Shown one piece after another: positions 1 to 6,189 of a DNA stretch of 33,406 nt (position 1 is the stretch's first letter; the number at the start of each line of letters is the position of its first letter). The translations under genes were made by a program, and so were the position numbers. Location: positions 1 through 33,406 of the forward strand of contig JAEWLW010000062.1 of NCBI GenBank assembly GCA_023457355.1, written 5' to 3'. The notes under the pieces were generated by a model. That model was given only the letters and a program-made list of their open reading frames with translations. It was not told the DNA's origin and did not search any database. The stretch is from Bacillota bacterium. Its GTDB lineage: Bacteria > Bacillota > Clostridia > Oscillospirales > Ruminococcaceae.

Positions 1-969
1 GAGAGCCGGCACCGGCGACCGGAGGTCGCCCAGTCCGGCGGTCCATCCGGGCGCAGCCAGGAGGACCAAAGGCGCACTGATGCACCGGTGCCCGGTGCTG
101 TGCGACAGGGGGCGCCCTGTACCCCGGAAAAGGACGAAAGCGGCCCGCTTTCGTCGGAGAAGAAGCCGCGGCGGCGGCTTGAAACACCCCCGGTCGGTGC
201 CGGAGGTGAGCGGAGCCATGCGCCTGATCGGGCGGCATGGCAGCACGAGCCGGACGCGCTGCGCAATGCCCGGCGTAACCGCAGCGCTCTCCGGCAGACG
301 GTGGGCACGCATAACTTTCTGGCCACGCGCGGCGTGGAAAGCTATGCGGATATTGTCGCCGGCGTTCGCACGGCCCAGGCCGACCACGCCGCCTGCCGTG
401 ATGCGCTGATCCGTATGCAGGCTGAGATCGACCGGCTGAAGGTGGACGGCCCACCCGAAATGCAGCAGCTACGCGAACTGGAGAAATACGCGCGCTGGTG
501 TAACCAGCACCGCGCCGTGTCCGAACAGTTTGACAAACTGAAGCTGTTCCGGGGACGGTTCTACCAGAACCATAAGGACGAGATCGACAAGTTTAATTAT
601 GCCAGCAAAAAGCTTCAGGCAGCCGGGTACAACGACCATGTATTGCCCGAAGCCTTCAGGCGGGACATCGCCGCGCTGGAGGCGCGGCAAGCCGACCAGT
701 TCAGGGCGCTGGAAGCCCGTCGCAATAACCTGTCAGTGCAGTGGAATGAACTGCGCGAGGAACTGCGGCTGTGGTGCTCCGCCGAGCTTTACATGCGCAA
801 GCTGTTGGATCTTCCTGGTCCGGAGCAGCCGTTGCCCGATTTCTCGGTACCCTCCGGCCCGGAAGAAGACAGCATTCAGGCCAAGCTTCAGCGCGTTTCC
901 GACCTGGCCCGCGAACGTAAACAAAATGCGCCGGCGAAATCTCACCGGCGCGACGACAGAGGACGATAA
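1..969 (+). CDS. C-terminal part of a conjugative-element relaxase (tentative)
   Basis: The frame is open from base 1 to the TAA at 967-969, so the gene begins left of the window and only about 322 codons are seen. A GTG at 88 is the first possible start, but nothing interrupts the frame before it. The visible part is hydrophilic and rich in Arg, Glu, Gln and Lys, with long predicted helices and the stretch FRGRFYQNHKDEIDKF. This resembles the alpha-helical tail of MobA/MobL-type relaxases of clostridial integrative conjugative elements. The nicking domain with its catalytic Tyr and His triad is not in the window, so the family call rests on the tail and on the TTRAP-type gene nearby. A coiled-coil protein of another class is possible. 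GC content is higher than in the following 1.5 kb, so a junction lies near 970. Confidence 0.45.
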   Translation, partial: ESRHRRPEVAQSGGPSGRSQEDQRRTDAPVPGAVRQGAPCTPEKDESGPLSSEKKPRRRLETPPVGAGGERSHAPDRAAWQHEPDALRNARRNRSALRQTVGTHNFLATRGVESYADIVAGVRTAQADHAACRDALIRMQAEIDRLKVDGPPEMQQLRELEKYARWCNQHRAVSEQFDKLKLFRGRFYQNHKDEIDKFNYASKKLQAAGYNDHVLPEAFRRDIAALEARQADQFRALEARRNNLSVQWNELREELRLWCSAELYMRKLLDLPGPEQPLPDFSVPSGPEEDSIQAKLQRVSDLARERKQNAPAKSHRRDDRGR

Positions 970-984
970 AGAAGGGGGATTCTT

Positions 985-1176
985 ATGGCTGTTATAACGC
1001 ATTTATCTTTGACCACAAAAGATCGCATTAGAGAAGGTTTAACCTCTCGACAAGCTAGTGTACTTCGTAAACTTCAAAATTGTCTTGTCATAAAGCTTAC
1101 CGCTACATTCTCAAATGTTATGAAGCCTATGCAAAATAATATAAGTTTTCCGTTCTACGGACACTATAATTCCTGA
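985..1176 (+). pseudogene. Small ORF; N-terminus resembles an IS30-type transposase start
   Basis: A good ribosome site (GAAGGGGG, 7 bases upstream) precedes an ATG at 985. The first 25 residues (MAVITHLSLTTKDRIREGL, then TSRQAS) have the look of the N-terminus of IS30-family transposases, which open with a similar helix before the HTH. After about codon 25 the reading becomes low-complexity and overlaps the end of the opposite-strand DGNHR pseudogene, so the ORF is probably a truncated 5' end joined to unrelated DNA near 1060. It sits directly after the relaxase-tail stop. The family match is by eye and weak; it may simply be a chance ORF downstream of a real ribosome site. Confidence 0.25.
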
Positions 1177-1574
1177 GGCTGCTTGTTCTGGCGTAAGCAT
1201 ATATGCCGGCGTTGTCTCCATGTTATTGTGTAACCGGGCGGCCAATCGATGGTTGCCATCAATAACAACATAAAAACCAGCATAAGGAACAACCATTACA
1301 GGTTCATCTATCTTGTTGCTATATGGCACAGCATCAGCATCATATATAACCAAATCCCCAGATGTAAATTGTTTGGTGTTCATGGAACAAATATTGACTT
1401 CTTTTTTGCAGAGTGGGAGTAATACATCAATATCGAAAGTGAAGGTAAATGCAAATTGTATTCTGGGAATGTATGGGTATAATCAAATTTTTCTACGCTA
1501 ATATCTGATAATCGGTCAAATTCGCTGTCAGATATGATCCCGCTTTCTAATTTTAGAATCTGATTATAGTCGTT
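1111..1574 (-). pseudogene. DGNHR-motif (ParB/sulfiredoxin-like) protein, frameshifted remnant
   Basis: The longest intact piece is an ORF with ATG at 1383 and stop at 1111 (90 aa). It contains VVIDGNHRLAARLHNN, the DGNHR/DGxHR signature of ParB-like and related nuclease or NTPase folds. Upstream of that ATG the same frame stays open to 1485 without another good start (reading PRIQFAFTFTFDIDVLLPLC). A second frame supplies a coding-looking stretch from 1574 (QILKLESGIISDSEFDRL, then SDISVEKFDYTHTFPEYN). The two pieces read naturally as one protein if a single frameshift lies at about 1440-1470. The gene is therefore probably a decayed ORF of the conjugative element. Its exact role is unknown. 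An intact 90-aa gene starting at 1383 is the alternative. Confidence 0.35.
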
Positions 1575-1710
1575 TTAAAAGTTTTATGCGATGTTGAAAG
1601 GGAATTTGATTATACAGGGCAAGGAGCAATTTTTTCATGTTTTCAATTTGAACAACGCTGTTATTTTCTAAATTATATTGATTCTGATATTTGGATACCC
1701 TTGCTTTCAT
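1564..1710 (-). CDS. Small hypothetical protein downstream of TTRAP gene
   Basis: The open frame begins at 1755, but the ATG at 1710 is preferred because GGAG lies about 9 bases upstream, giving 48 residues. The product is basic, ends in RIKLLKRL, and contains VQIENMKKLLLALYNQIPFQ, which would form an amphipathic helix. No family is recognised. It lies on the same strand and just downstream of the TTRAP-type gene and just upstream of the DGNHR remnant, so it probably belonged to the same conjugative-element module. It could also be the first part of that broken gene. Confidence 0.35.
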   Translation of the reverse strand: MKARVSKYQNQYNLENNSVVQIENMKKLLLALYNQIPFQHRIKLLKRL

Positions 1711-1796
1711 ATTCTTTTTCTCCAGTCTGCTGTTGCTGTTTTCCCTTCCCCCCAAAAAAGAAAGGTCGGCAGGCCACGGTGTGTCAATGGTTGGCG

Positions 1797-2006
1797 TTAT
1801 TCAAACATATTGGTAAAGTCCAGTGCGTCAAACTGCGCGTCGGTAATGATGTGTAATTTTTTGAGGGCACTTCTGATCGTTTCATTTGCAAGTTCATCTT
1901 GCGTAGAGGGCAATTCTTCAGTCAGAGTAGCAATCATGGATAGACGGCCGTTTTCTGGGTTGTAGTAACTCATCAGGGCTAATTCCTCGTTGTTAAAGCT
2001 TTTCAT
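1797..2006 (-). CDS. TTRAP-type transposon-transfer assisting protein
   Basis: A 69-residue protein beginning MKSFNNEELALMSYYNPENG and ending DAQFDALDFTNMFE. This length and pattern (FTxEELNLIxxYN near the start, a middle ALxKL helix and an EFDALDLxxxF end) match the small transposon-transfer assisting proteins carried by Tn916/Tn1549-like conjugative elements. Their molecular role in transfer is not well defined. The frame runs open up to 2222, but the ATG at 2006 is chosen because AGGAGA lies 8 bases upstream and the upstream part crosses a terminator-like hairpin. It is the clearest marker that bases 1-2.1 kb came from a conjugative element. No other transfer genes are visible to its right. 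Confidence 0.75.
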   Translation of the reverse strand: MKSFNNEELALMSYYNPENGRLSMIATLTEELPSTQDELANETIRSALKKLHIITDAQFDALDFTNMFE

Positions 2007-2077
2007 CTTACATTCTCCTATCTGGATTGATTGTAAAGTCAGGGTATTTACCACTTGGATTATTGGGAAAATAGAAA

Positions 2078-2113
2078 GGTCGGCAGGGCAACCTCTTGGT
2101 TGACCTGCCGACC
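2078..2113 (+). terminator. Strong hairpin GGTCGGCAGG...CCTGCCGACC
   Basis: Bases 2078-2087 pair with 2104-2113 (10 of 10), and after one G/A mismatch CAACC pairs with GGTTG around a TCTT loop. TCGTTTT follows on the plus strand, as in an intrinsic terminator. The same left-arm sequence (AGAAAGGTCGGCAGG) recurs alone at 1761-1775 without its partner arm. It lies upstream of the TTRAP-type gene and could insulate it. Confidence 0.5.
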
Positions 2114-2142
2114 TCGTTTTATGCTGTTGCCTGCTCATAGCG

Positions 2143-2206
2143 CTTTGGAACCTTCCAACTTTCCAAAAGGCTTGCGCCTGAGAGATGCCCCAAGCATCAC
2201 CAGACT
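2143..2206. repeat. 64-bp direct repeat, copy 1
   Basis: This copy and the one at 2381-2444 match over 64 bases with one visible difference (C or T at the tenth base). Each begins CTTTGGAA and ends CATCACCAGACT. Frames read through the repeat overlap hairpins and give no recognised protein, so it is treated as non-coding. The 174 bases between the copies contain a perfect 12-bp inverted repeat. Such repeats could come from duplication of an element end or of a structured RNA. Confidence 0.8.
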
Positions 2207-2285
2207 GATGAACACAGCTCACAATTTATGTTAGCATGAGGGCCGAAGGGATTGCAAGGGGCAAACACGTTGTTGTTTCTAATTT

Positions 2286-2312
2286 CTCTTGTGCTCATTT
2301 TGAGCACAAGAG
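2286..2312. repeat. Perfect 12-bp inverted repeat
   Basis: CTCTTGTGCTCA and its exact complement are separated by TTT, between the two 64-bp repeats. On the plus strand it is followed by GCTTGCTTTTTG, so it could act as a terminator. As a perfect palindrome it could also be a protein-binding site. Confidence 0.55.
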
Positions 2313-2380
2313 AGGCTTGCTTTTTGTTAAGTCTGGTGCTATACTAAAAGAAAAAGTTACCAAATATAACACAAATAGCC

Positions 2381-2444
2381 CTTTGGAATCTTCCAACTTT
2401 CCAAAAGGCTTGCGCCTGAGAGATGCCCCAAGCATCACCAGACT
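2381..2444. repeat. 64-bp direct repeat, copy 2
   Basis: Second copy of the repeat at 2143-2206, starting 238 bases after it. Sequence similarity ends abruptly after GACT on the right and before CTTT on the left, which gives sharp boundaries. Confidence 0.8.
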
Positions 2445-2479
2445 TATCTGTGTCAAATCCACCGCAAGGTGTTTATCGC

Positions 2480-2516
2480 AGAAAGGCTATGATGTTAGCA
2501 GCATCGTAGCCTTTCT
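2480..2516 (+). terminator. Intrinsic terminator hairpin
   Basis: AGAAAGGCTATGATG (2480-2494) pairs with CATCGTAGCCTTTCT (2502-2516) with one G-U pair and a 7-base loop, followed by TTCTTG. The same structure reads as a hairpin on the minus strand, where it could stop transcription leaving the tRNA operon. Confidence 0.5.
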
Positions 2517-2559
2517 TTCTTGTACATTGAAACGTGAATATGATATAGGTTAATTTAGG

Positions 2560-2595
2560 GCAAAGTGCAAGAACATGCTTGTCCTTGCACTTTGC
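2560..2595. terminator. Hairpin just after tRNA-Tyr
   Basis: GCAAAGTGCAAG (2560-2571) pairs with CTTGCACTTTGC (2584-2595), 12 of 12, loop of 12. It lies 6 bases beyond the 3' end of tRNA-Tyr (minus strand). The T-rich tail is clearer on the plus strand (TTAATTT), so it may work in both directions or as a processing signal. Confidence 0.45.
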
Positions 2596-2601
2596 TTAAT
2601 T

Positions 2602-2687
2602 TGGTGGGAGCGGATGGATTCGAACCATCGTAGTCGTAAGACAACAGATTTACAGTCTGCCCCCTTTGGCCGCTCGGGAACACTCCC
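2602..2687 (-). tRNA. tRNA-Tyr (anticodon GTA)
   Basis: On the minus strand this reads as a class II tRNA. The acceptor GGGAGTG pairs with CGCTCCC, the D-arm is GAGCGGCCAAAGG, the anticodon loop is CTGTAAA with anticodon GTA, a long variable arm follows, the T-arm is GGTTCGAATCC, and ACCA is encoded. The 86 bases include CCA. It lies 21 bases downstream of tRNA-Thr and is probably co-transcribed with it from the promoter at 2811-2839. Confidence 0.95.
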
Positions 2688-2708
2688 ATATTTATTACTT
2701 TTGAAAGG

Positions 2709-2784
2709 TGGAGCTGGTGGACGGACTTGAACCCCCGACCTGCTGATTACAAATCAGCTGCTCTACCAACTGAGCTACACCAGC
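2709..2784 (-). tRNA. tRNA-Thr (anticodon TGT)
   Basis: On the minus strand the acceptor GCTGGTG pairs with CACCAGC. The D-arm is GCTCAGTTGGTAGAGC, the anticodon stem CTGAT/ATCAG encloses TTTGTAA (anticodon TGT), the T-arm is GGGGGTTCAAGTCC, and CCA is encoded. Total 76 bases. It is the first gene of a two-tRNA operon. Confidence 0.95.
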
Positions 2785-2810
2785 ATAGCAAGTGAATGAC
2801 AGCGAAATCT

Positions 2811-2839
2811 ACTATAACATTAACTTGGATAAATGTCAA
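2811..2839 (-). promoter_or_regulatory. Sigma-A promoter for tRNA-Thr/tRNA-Tyr
   Basis: On the minus strand TTGACA (2839-2834) and TATAGT (2816-2811) are separated by 17 bases, and tRNA-Thr begins 27 bases after the -10 element. It is back to back with the plus-strand promoter at 2904. Confidence 0.8.
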
Positions 2840-2903
2840 CTGGTTTAAGCACCACTTTTCAAAAATATTTAAATTTTTCTGCTTTTTATATAACGCCGGT
2901 TGA

Positions 2904-2932
2904 TTGACAGTATTACTTTAATACAGTATAAT
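2904..2932 (+). promoter_or_regulatory. Perfect-consensus sigma-A promoter for the tRNA-Pro array
   Basis: TTGACA (2904-2909), a 17-base spacer and TATAAT (2927-2932) match the consensus at all 12 positions. Start of transcription is expected near 2939, ahead of two tRNA-Pro 5'-half copies (3007, 3076) and the intact tRNA-Pro (3145). All three would therefore sit in one transcript. Confidence 0.85.
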
Positions 2933-3006
2933 GTACTGCAGGTTTAGAGTAAACACCGATAGGATTTTTTATTCAAAGGCCTATGCACGATTTTAACAGC
3001 ACGCTT

Positions 3007-3075
3007 CCGGGCGTAGTGCAGTTGGTAGAGCAAGATGGTTTGGAACTGGCGCAAAAATAAAATAGAATGAAATAT
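3007..3075 (+). repeat. tRNA-Pro 5'-half pseudo-copy 1 (69-bp unit)
   Basis: Bases 3007-3050 follow the tRNA-Pro gene from acceptor to anticodon loop (GTAGTGCAGTTGGTAGAGC, then GGTTTGG), then leave it at AACTGGCGC and continue with an AT-rich tail. No T-arm or 3' acceptor follows, so no tRNA can form. The unit is one of two such copies at an exact 69-base spacing in front of the real gene. Confidence 0.8.
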
Positions 3076-3144
3076 TCGGGTGTGGCGCAGTTGGTAGCGC
3101 GGGTGGTTTGGGAACTGGCGCGAAATAAACGCAAAACTGAATAT
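3076..3144 (+). repeat. tRNA-Pro 5'-half pseudo-copy 2 (69-bp unit)
   Basis: The second broken copy keeps GGCGCAGTTGGTAGCGC and the loop GGTTTGGGA, then diverges into AACTGGCGCGAAATAAACGC, the same kind of tail as in copy 1. It is closer to the intact gene than copy 1. The break falls at the anticodon loop, the point where the 3'-half copy at 12396 begins. Confidence 0.85.
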
Positions 3145-3220
3145 CGGGGTGTAGCGCAGTTGGTAGCGCGCCTGGTTTGGGACCAGGATGCCGCAGGTTC
3201 GAATCCTGTCACTCCGACCA
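3145..3220 (+). tRNA. tRNA-Pro (anticodon TGG)
   Basis: The 76-base gene folds fully: acceptor CGGGGTG/CACTCCG with one G-U pair, D-arm GCGCAGTTGGTAGCGC, anticodon stem CCTGG/CCAGG around TTTGGGA (anticodon TGG), T-arm GCAGGTTCGAATCCTGT and encoded ACCA. It is the apparent integration target of the islands: its 3' part from the anticodon loop onward is the start of the repeat that recurs at 12396. Confidence 0.95.
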
Positions 3221-3230
3221 TTTTTCCTTG

Positions 3231-3256
3231 AAAAACCGCTTATTTAGGCGGTTTTT
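3231..3256 (+). terminator. tRNA-Pro terminator
   Basis: AAAAACCGC (3231-3239) pairs with GCGGTTTTT (3248-3256) and a T-run ends the stem. It is conserved as a hairpin in the second left end (12451-12476). Confidence 0.85.
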
Positions 3257-3426
3257 CTGCATTTTTGGTTAGGATTTCAGAGTGCCATCCCAAATTGATT
3301 TGCCCAGTTTGGGATGGGAAAAGTTTTACGACGGCGGTAAAAATTCCGCCGCCGCAAGCGCAAATCCCTAACCCATCCCTAACGGGGTCAAAAATTCGAT
3401 ATTAGGTGTCTGGTTCGATGATTGCG

Positions 3427-3455
3427 TTGTGGAATCAGAGATTTTTCGTTATAAT
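3427..3455 (+). promoter_or_regulatory. Left-end promoter reading into island 1 cargo
   Basis: TTGTGG (3427-3432), 17 bases, TATAAT (3450-3455), then about 88 bases to the DUF2200 start. The same TTGTGG-17-TATAAT arrangement with flanking CGTTATAAT is kept in the second left end at 12645-12673. The promoter therefore belongs to the repeated end rather than to one cargo gene. Confidence 0.7.
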
Positions 3456-3542
3456 GATGGCAGTCCTAAAACTGATGGCAATTGCAAAGCTACTCGCATT
3501 AAAATTTAATGAAGCAGATGATAGACTGGGAGGGCGCTCAGA

Positions 3543-3893
3543 ATGAGCAATGATAAAGTCTATAAAATGAATTTTGCAAAAATTTATCTGCTTCTTGTCA
3601 ATAAGGCCCTGAAAAAGGGGCGAACCCAGAGCGAGGTGGATGAAGTCATCCGTTGGTTGACGGGGTATGACCAAACAGCATTAGAGACCATTGTGCAAAG
3701 CGATATTGACTACGCCGCCTTTTTCCAAAATGCCCCCACGCTGAACCCCAATCGAAAGCTCATAACAGGTGCGGTCTGTGGGATCAAAGTGGAAGAAATA
3801 GTGGAGCCTTTGATGCAGGAGATTCGCTATCTGGACAAGTTGATTGACGAACTGGCCAAGGGAAAGGCGATGGAGAAAATTTTACGTAGATAA
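3543..3893 (+). CDS. DUF2200 family protein
   Basis: A 116-residue protein that matches the DUF2200 family along its full length. Recognisable parts are the KVYKMNFAKIYLLLVNKA start, the GRTQSEVDEVIRWLTGYDQ motif, LNPNRKLITGAVCGIKVEEI in the middle and the near-invariant end RYLDKLIDELAKGKAMEKIL. The biochemical role of the family is unknown. The ATG at 3543 has GGGAGGG eight bases upstream. It is the first gene behind the left-end promoter (3427-3455) and is followed, after 53 bases, by the methyltransferase in the same direction. The gene is intact and its family occurs widely as a single small gene in clostridial genomes, so it is likely ordinary cargo. Confidence 0.9.
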   Translation: MSNDKVYKMNFAKIYLLLVNKALKKGRTQSEVDEVIRWLTGYDQTALETIVQSDIDYAAFFQNAPTLNPNRKLITGAVCGIKVEEIVEPLMQEIRYLDKLIDELAKGKAMEKILRR

Positions 3894-3946
3894 GCGGTTT
3901 GCGTGCTTGTTTCCACACAAAAATCTGATTTGCAGGAGTCATGAGT

Positions 3947-4552
3947 ATGGGGAAACGAACCGAGCGTTCTAAAAGGACATACGACCAGATGGCCGCTGAG
4001 TACGATACCTCGCCCGAGGGTTATTACACCAAACCCCATAAGGCAGAGCTAATGAAACAGGTTATCATCTGTGATGGGGACAGCGTTCTGGACGTTGCCT
4101 GCGGCAACGGCACGCTGCTGCGGGAGCTTTCCAAGAAGGCAAGCGTTTACGGGTTCGGCGTGGATCTGTCCGAAAATATGATTGCCGCCGCCAGAGAGCG
4201 TTATCCCGACTGCACCTTTGCGGTAAGCTCCTGCGTCCCCCTTCCCTTTGAAACCGAGAGCATGGATGTCATCACGGTATCCTGCGCATTCCACCATTTT
4301 GAAGACCCACTTGCCTTTGCGGGTGAATGCATGCGAGTATTAAAGAAGAACGGAATGGTCTACATGTCTGAACCGTTTTTCACGCCGGTAATACGGTGGC
4401 TCGCCAACACCGTGGTGTTTCCGTTTTCCAAGTCGGGCGATGTCAAGGTATACAGCCAACATGAGCTGCGCGGGATGTTTGAGGCGGCGGGGTTTCGTGG
4501 TGTAGAAACCTACACAAAAGGCTCCGTGCTGTTCTTCTCGGCAAAAAAATAA
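3947..4552 (+). CDS. Class I SAM-dependent methyltransferase
   Basis: A 201-residue Rossmann methyltransferase of the UbiE/Methyltransf_11 type. Motif I is VLDVACGNGTLLREL, the acidic ribose-binding end of strand 2 is GFGVDLSENMI, motif II/III are PFETESMDVITVSCAFHHF, and ECMRVLKKNGMVYMSEP is the post-motif helix and strand. The substrate cannot be told. Two ATGs are in frame (3941, 3947). The second is chosen because AGGAG at 3934-3938 is too close to the first. It lies between DUF2200 and the YdeI-like gene in one direction. A 24-base exact piece of this gene, within a longer weaker match, recurs at 12745-12768 in island 2. Confidence 0.88.
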   Translation: MGKRTERSKRTYDQMAAEYDTSPEGYYTKPHKAELMKQVIICDGDSVLDVACGNGTLLRELSKKASVYGFGVDLSENMIAAARERYPDCTFAVSSCVPLPFETESMDVITVSCAFHHFEDPLAFAGECMRVLKKNGMVYMSEPFFTPVIRWLANTVVFPFSKSGDVKVYSQHELRGMFEAAGFRGVETYTKGSVLFFSAKK

Positions 4553-4577
4553 TGTAAGTGGAGCTGGAGGGCTGCTT

Positions 4578-5138
4578 ATGGACGAACTATTTAAATTCTC
4601 TAACCGGGCGGAGTTTCGGGCATGGTTGGTGGAACAGTGTCTCACCAGCGGCGGCGTGTGGCTGCTCTTCGGTAAGGCAGGTGGCCCTAAAACAATTACG
4701 GCAAACGATGCCCTTGAAGAGGCTCTCTGCTTCGGCTGGATTGACGGTCAGATGCAGAGTCTGGATGATAAGACCTATAAAAAGTATTTCTCTCAGCGAC
4801 GGGAGAACAGCAAGTGGTCGGAGAAAAACAAGGCACTGACCGAAAAGCTGGATCAACAGGGCATCATGACCGACCACGGCAGAGAAAAAATAGCGGAAGC
4901 CAAGCGAAACGGTCAGTGGAATGCCGCCAAGGCCCCGGCTGTGACAGACGAGCAGATTAACGCCGTAGCCGAGCTGCTGCGGGCATATGAGCCTGCCTAT
5001 ACCAACTTCCAAGCCATGCCGCCATCGGTTCAGAAAACCTATACACGGGCTTATCTGGATGCGAAAACAGAAGCCGGACGGGAAAAGCGGCTGGCGTGGA
5101 TGGTGGACAGGCTGAATCAAAACCTAAAGCCCATGTAA
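4578..5138 (+). CDS. YdeI/OmpD-associated family protein
   Basis: A 186-residue protein of the YdeI/OmpD-associated family, sometimes labelled bacteriocin-protection protein. Typical features are the N-terminal FKFSNRAEFRAWLVEQ, VWLLFGKAG, the ALEEALCFGWIDGQ core motif, YFSQRRENSKWSEKN, and a C-terminal helical half ending in KRLAWMVDRLNQNL. Its biochemical activity is not established. The ATG has GGAGGG six bases upstream, 25 bases after the methyltransferase stop, so the two are probably co-transcribed. The length is normal and no defect is seen. Confidence 0.88.
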   Translation: MDELFKFSNRAEFRAWLVEQCLTSGGVWLLFGKAGGPKTITANDALEEALCFGWIDGQMQSLDDKTYKKYFSQRRENSKWSEKNKALTEKLDQQGIMTDHGREKIAEAKRNGQWNAAKAPAVTDEQINAVAELLRAYEPAYTNFQAMPPSVQKTYTRAYLDAKTEAGREKRLAWMVDRLNQNLKPM

Positions 5139-5234
5139 GAGGCGGAGGCATACCCTGTCATCACGCCGCACGGAAAGTCAAGAAGGCCGGTCACCGGACT
5201 GATAGAATTATCACATACGGAAGGAGGTTTGAAG

Positions 5235-6110
5235 ATGGATTGGATTACGGGGATACAGCGTTCCCTGGATTATACAGAGGCGCACTTGACCGAGAAAATC
5301 GACTATGAGGCGGTGGCGAAGCAGGCCTATTCGTCAACCTTTCATTTTCAGCGGATGTTCAGTATGCTCTGCGGATTTTCCCTTGGCGACTATATCCGTA
5401 TGCGTCGCCTGACACTGGCCGCCGAAGACTTGCTCAGCACTGGCGATAAAATCATCGACATCGCGCTCAAGTACGGCTACGATACCCCCGAAAGCTTCTC
5501 CCGTGCGTTTCTGCGGTTTCACGGTATTACCCCAACCGAGGCGCGCCGGGGAGGAACCATCAAATCCTTTTTCAGACTGTCAGTAAAATTGATTTTATCG
5601 GGAGGCAGCACCATGGATTACAGGATTGAAAAGAAAGACGCGTTCAAAATCATCTGCAAGAAGAAGCAAGTTACAAAACCTCAAGGGGACACCGCCACAG
5701 AGGAAATTTCGGCATTCTGGAACGAGTGCACCAAGGACGGCACCATCGAGGATATTTGCAAGTATGGCCGCTTTAATAATCTGGGTGGCGTGTTGGGCAT
5801 CTGCTTCTCGGCAGAGCTGGCGGACTCCGGCTTCCCCTATGGAATCGGCGCGGAGTACAACGGCGCACCCCTCGGCGGAGAGGCGCTGGAGATCGTTGAG
5901 ATCCCCGCATACACATTTGCGGTATTCCAGTGCAAGGGCCCGATGCCAGAGGCATTCAGAAGCACCTATCAGCGCATTGTCACCGAGTTCTTTCCCCAGA
6001 GCAACTACGAATACGGCAATGGCGTGGAGCTGGAGGTCTACCCCTCTGCCGAGGTGTCCAACCCGGATTACACCTGCGAAATCTGGATTGCGGTGAACGA
6101 GAAAAAGTAA
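5235..6110 (+). CDS. AraC-family regulator with GyrI-like effector domain
   Basis: The N-terminal 105 residues are an AraC/XylS DNA-binding domain with two helix-turn-helix units: LDYTEAHLTEKIDYEAVAKQ starts it and FHFQRMFSMLCGFSLGDYIR, then DTPESFSRAFLRFHGITPTE complete it. A linker follows, and residues about 130-290 form a GyrI/SOUL-like small-molecule binding domain (DYRIEKKDAFKIICKKKQV to TCEIWIAVNEKK). This is the Rob/BltR-like plan of effector-sensing activators. The start is the ATG at 5235, seven bases after AAGGAGG; a TTG at 5229 is too close to the ribosome site. The gene follows the YdeI-like gene after about 100 bases and ends at a strong hairpin. The effector is unknown. Confidence 0.9.
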   Translation: MDWITGIQRSLDYTEAHLTEKIDYEAVAKQAYSSTFHFQRMFSMLCGFSLGDYIRMRRLTLAAEDLLSTGDKIIDIALKYGYDTPESFSRAFLRFHGITPTEARRGGTIKSFFRLSVKLILSGGSTMDYRIEKKDAFKIICKKKQVTKPQGDTATEEISAFWNECTKDGTIEDICKYGRFNNLGGVLGICFSAELADSGFPYGIGAEYNGAPLGGEALEIVEIPAYTFAVFQCKGPMPEAFRSTYQRIVTEFFPQSNYEYGNGVELEVYPSAEVSNPDYTCEIWIAVNEKK

Positions 6111-6123
6111 GAAAGCATAAGCG

Positions 6124-6158
6124 TATGGGCTGGGCAGTTAACAACTGCCCAGCCCATA
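6124..6158. terminator. Perfect 16-bp stem terminator between convergent genes
   Basis: TATGGGCTGGGCAGTT (6124-6139) pairs fully with 6143-6158 around a 3-base loop and is followed by TCCGTTTC on the plus strand. It sits between the AraC-type gene and tag, which converge. Confidence 0.85.
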
Positions 6159-6189
6159 TCCGTTTCTAACCGATGCCCCGGCTGCTGTT

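Larger units (their letters stand above)
3176..3465 (+). repeat. Island left-end repeat LE1 (tRNA-Pro 3' half to cargo promoter)
   Basis: From the anticodon loop of tRNA-Pro to about 3465 the sequence aligns with 12396-12683, roughly three quarters identical by eye. Conserved parts in order: tRNA 3' half; an AAAACCGC...GCGGTTTT terminator; an ATCCCAAA/TTTGGGAT inverted repeat (3285-3294/3308-3317); a GC-rich hairpin (3332-3337/3346-3351); two direct copies of ATCCCTAAC (3364-3372, 3375-3383); and a promoter (3427-3455). This is the composition expected of an attachment end with integrase arm sites, although the integrase itself is absent. Confidence 0.8.

Noticed and set aside
2236..2553. 105-aa plus-strand ORF
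   Set aside because: It runs through the 64-bp repeat, a perfect palindrome and a terminator hairpin and matches no family; the repeat explains its length.
3007..3144. CRISPR-like short tandem repeat
   Set aside because: There are only two 69-bp units without variable spacers, and they are tRNA-Pro 5' halves. No cas gene is present.
2973..3221. 82-aa minus-strand ORF (starts MVGVTGFEPAASWSQ)
   Set aside because: It is the reverse complement of the tRNA-Pro gene and its broken copies. This VTGFEPA-type protein is a well-known artefact of translating tRNA-Pro.
5229..5234. TTG start for the AraC-type regulator
   Set aside because: The ribosome site AAGGAGG (5221-5227) ends one base before it; the ATG at 5235 has proper spacing.
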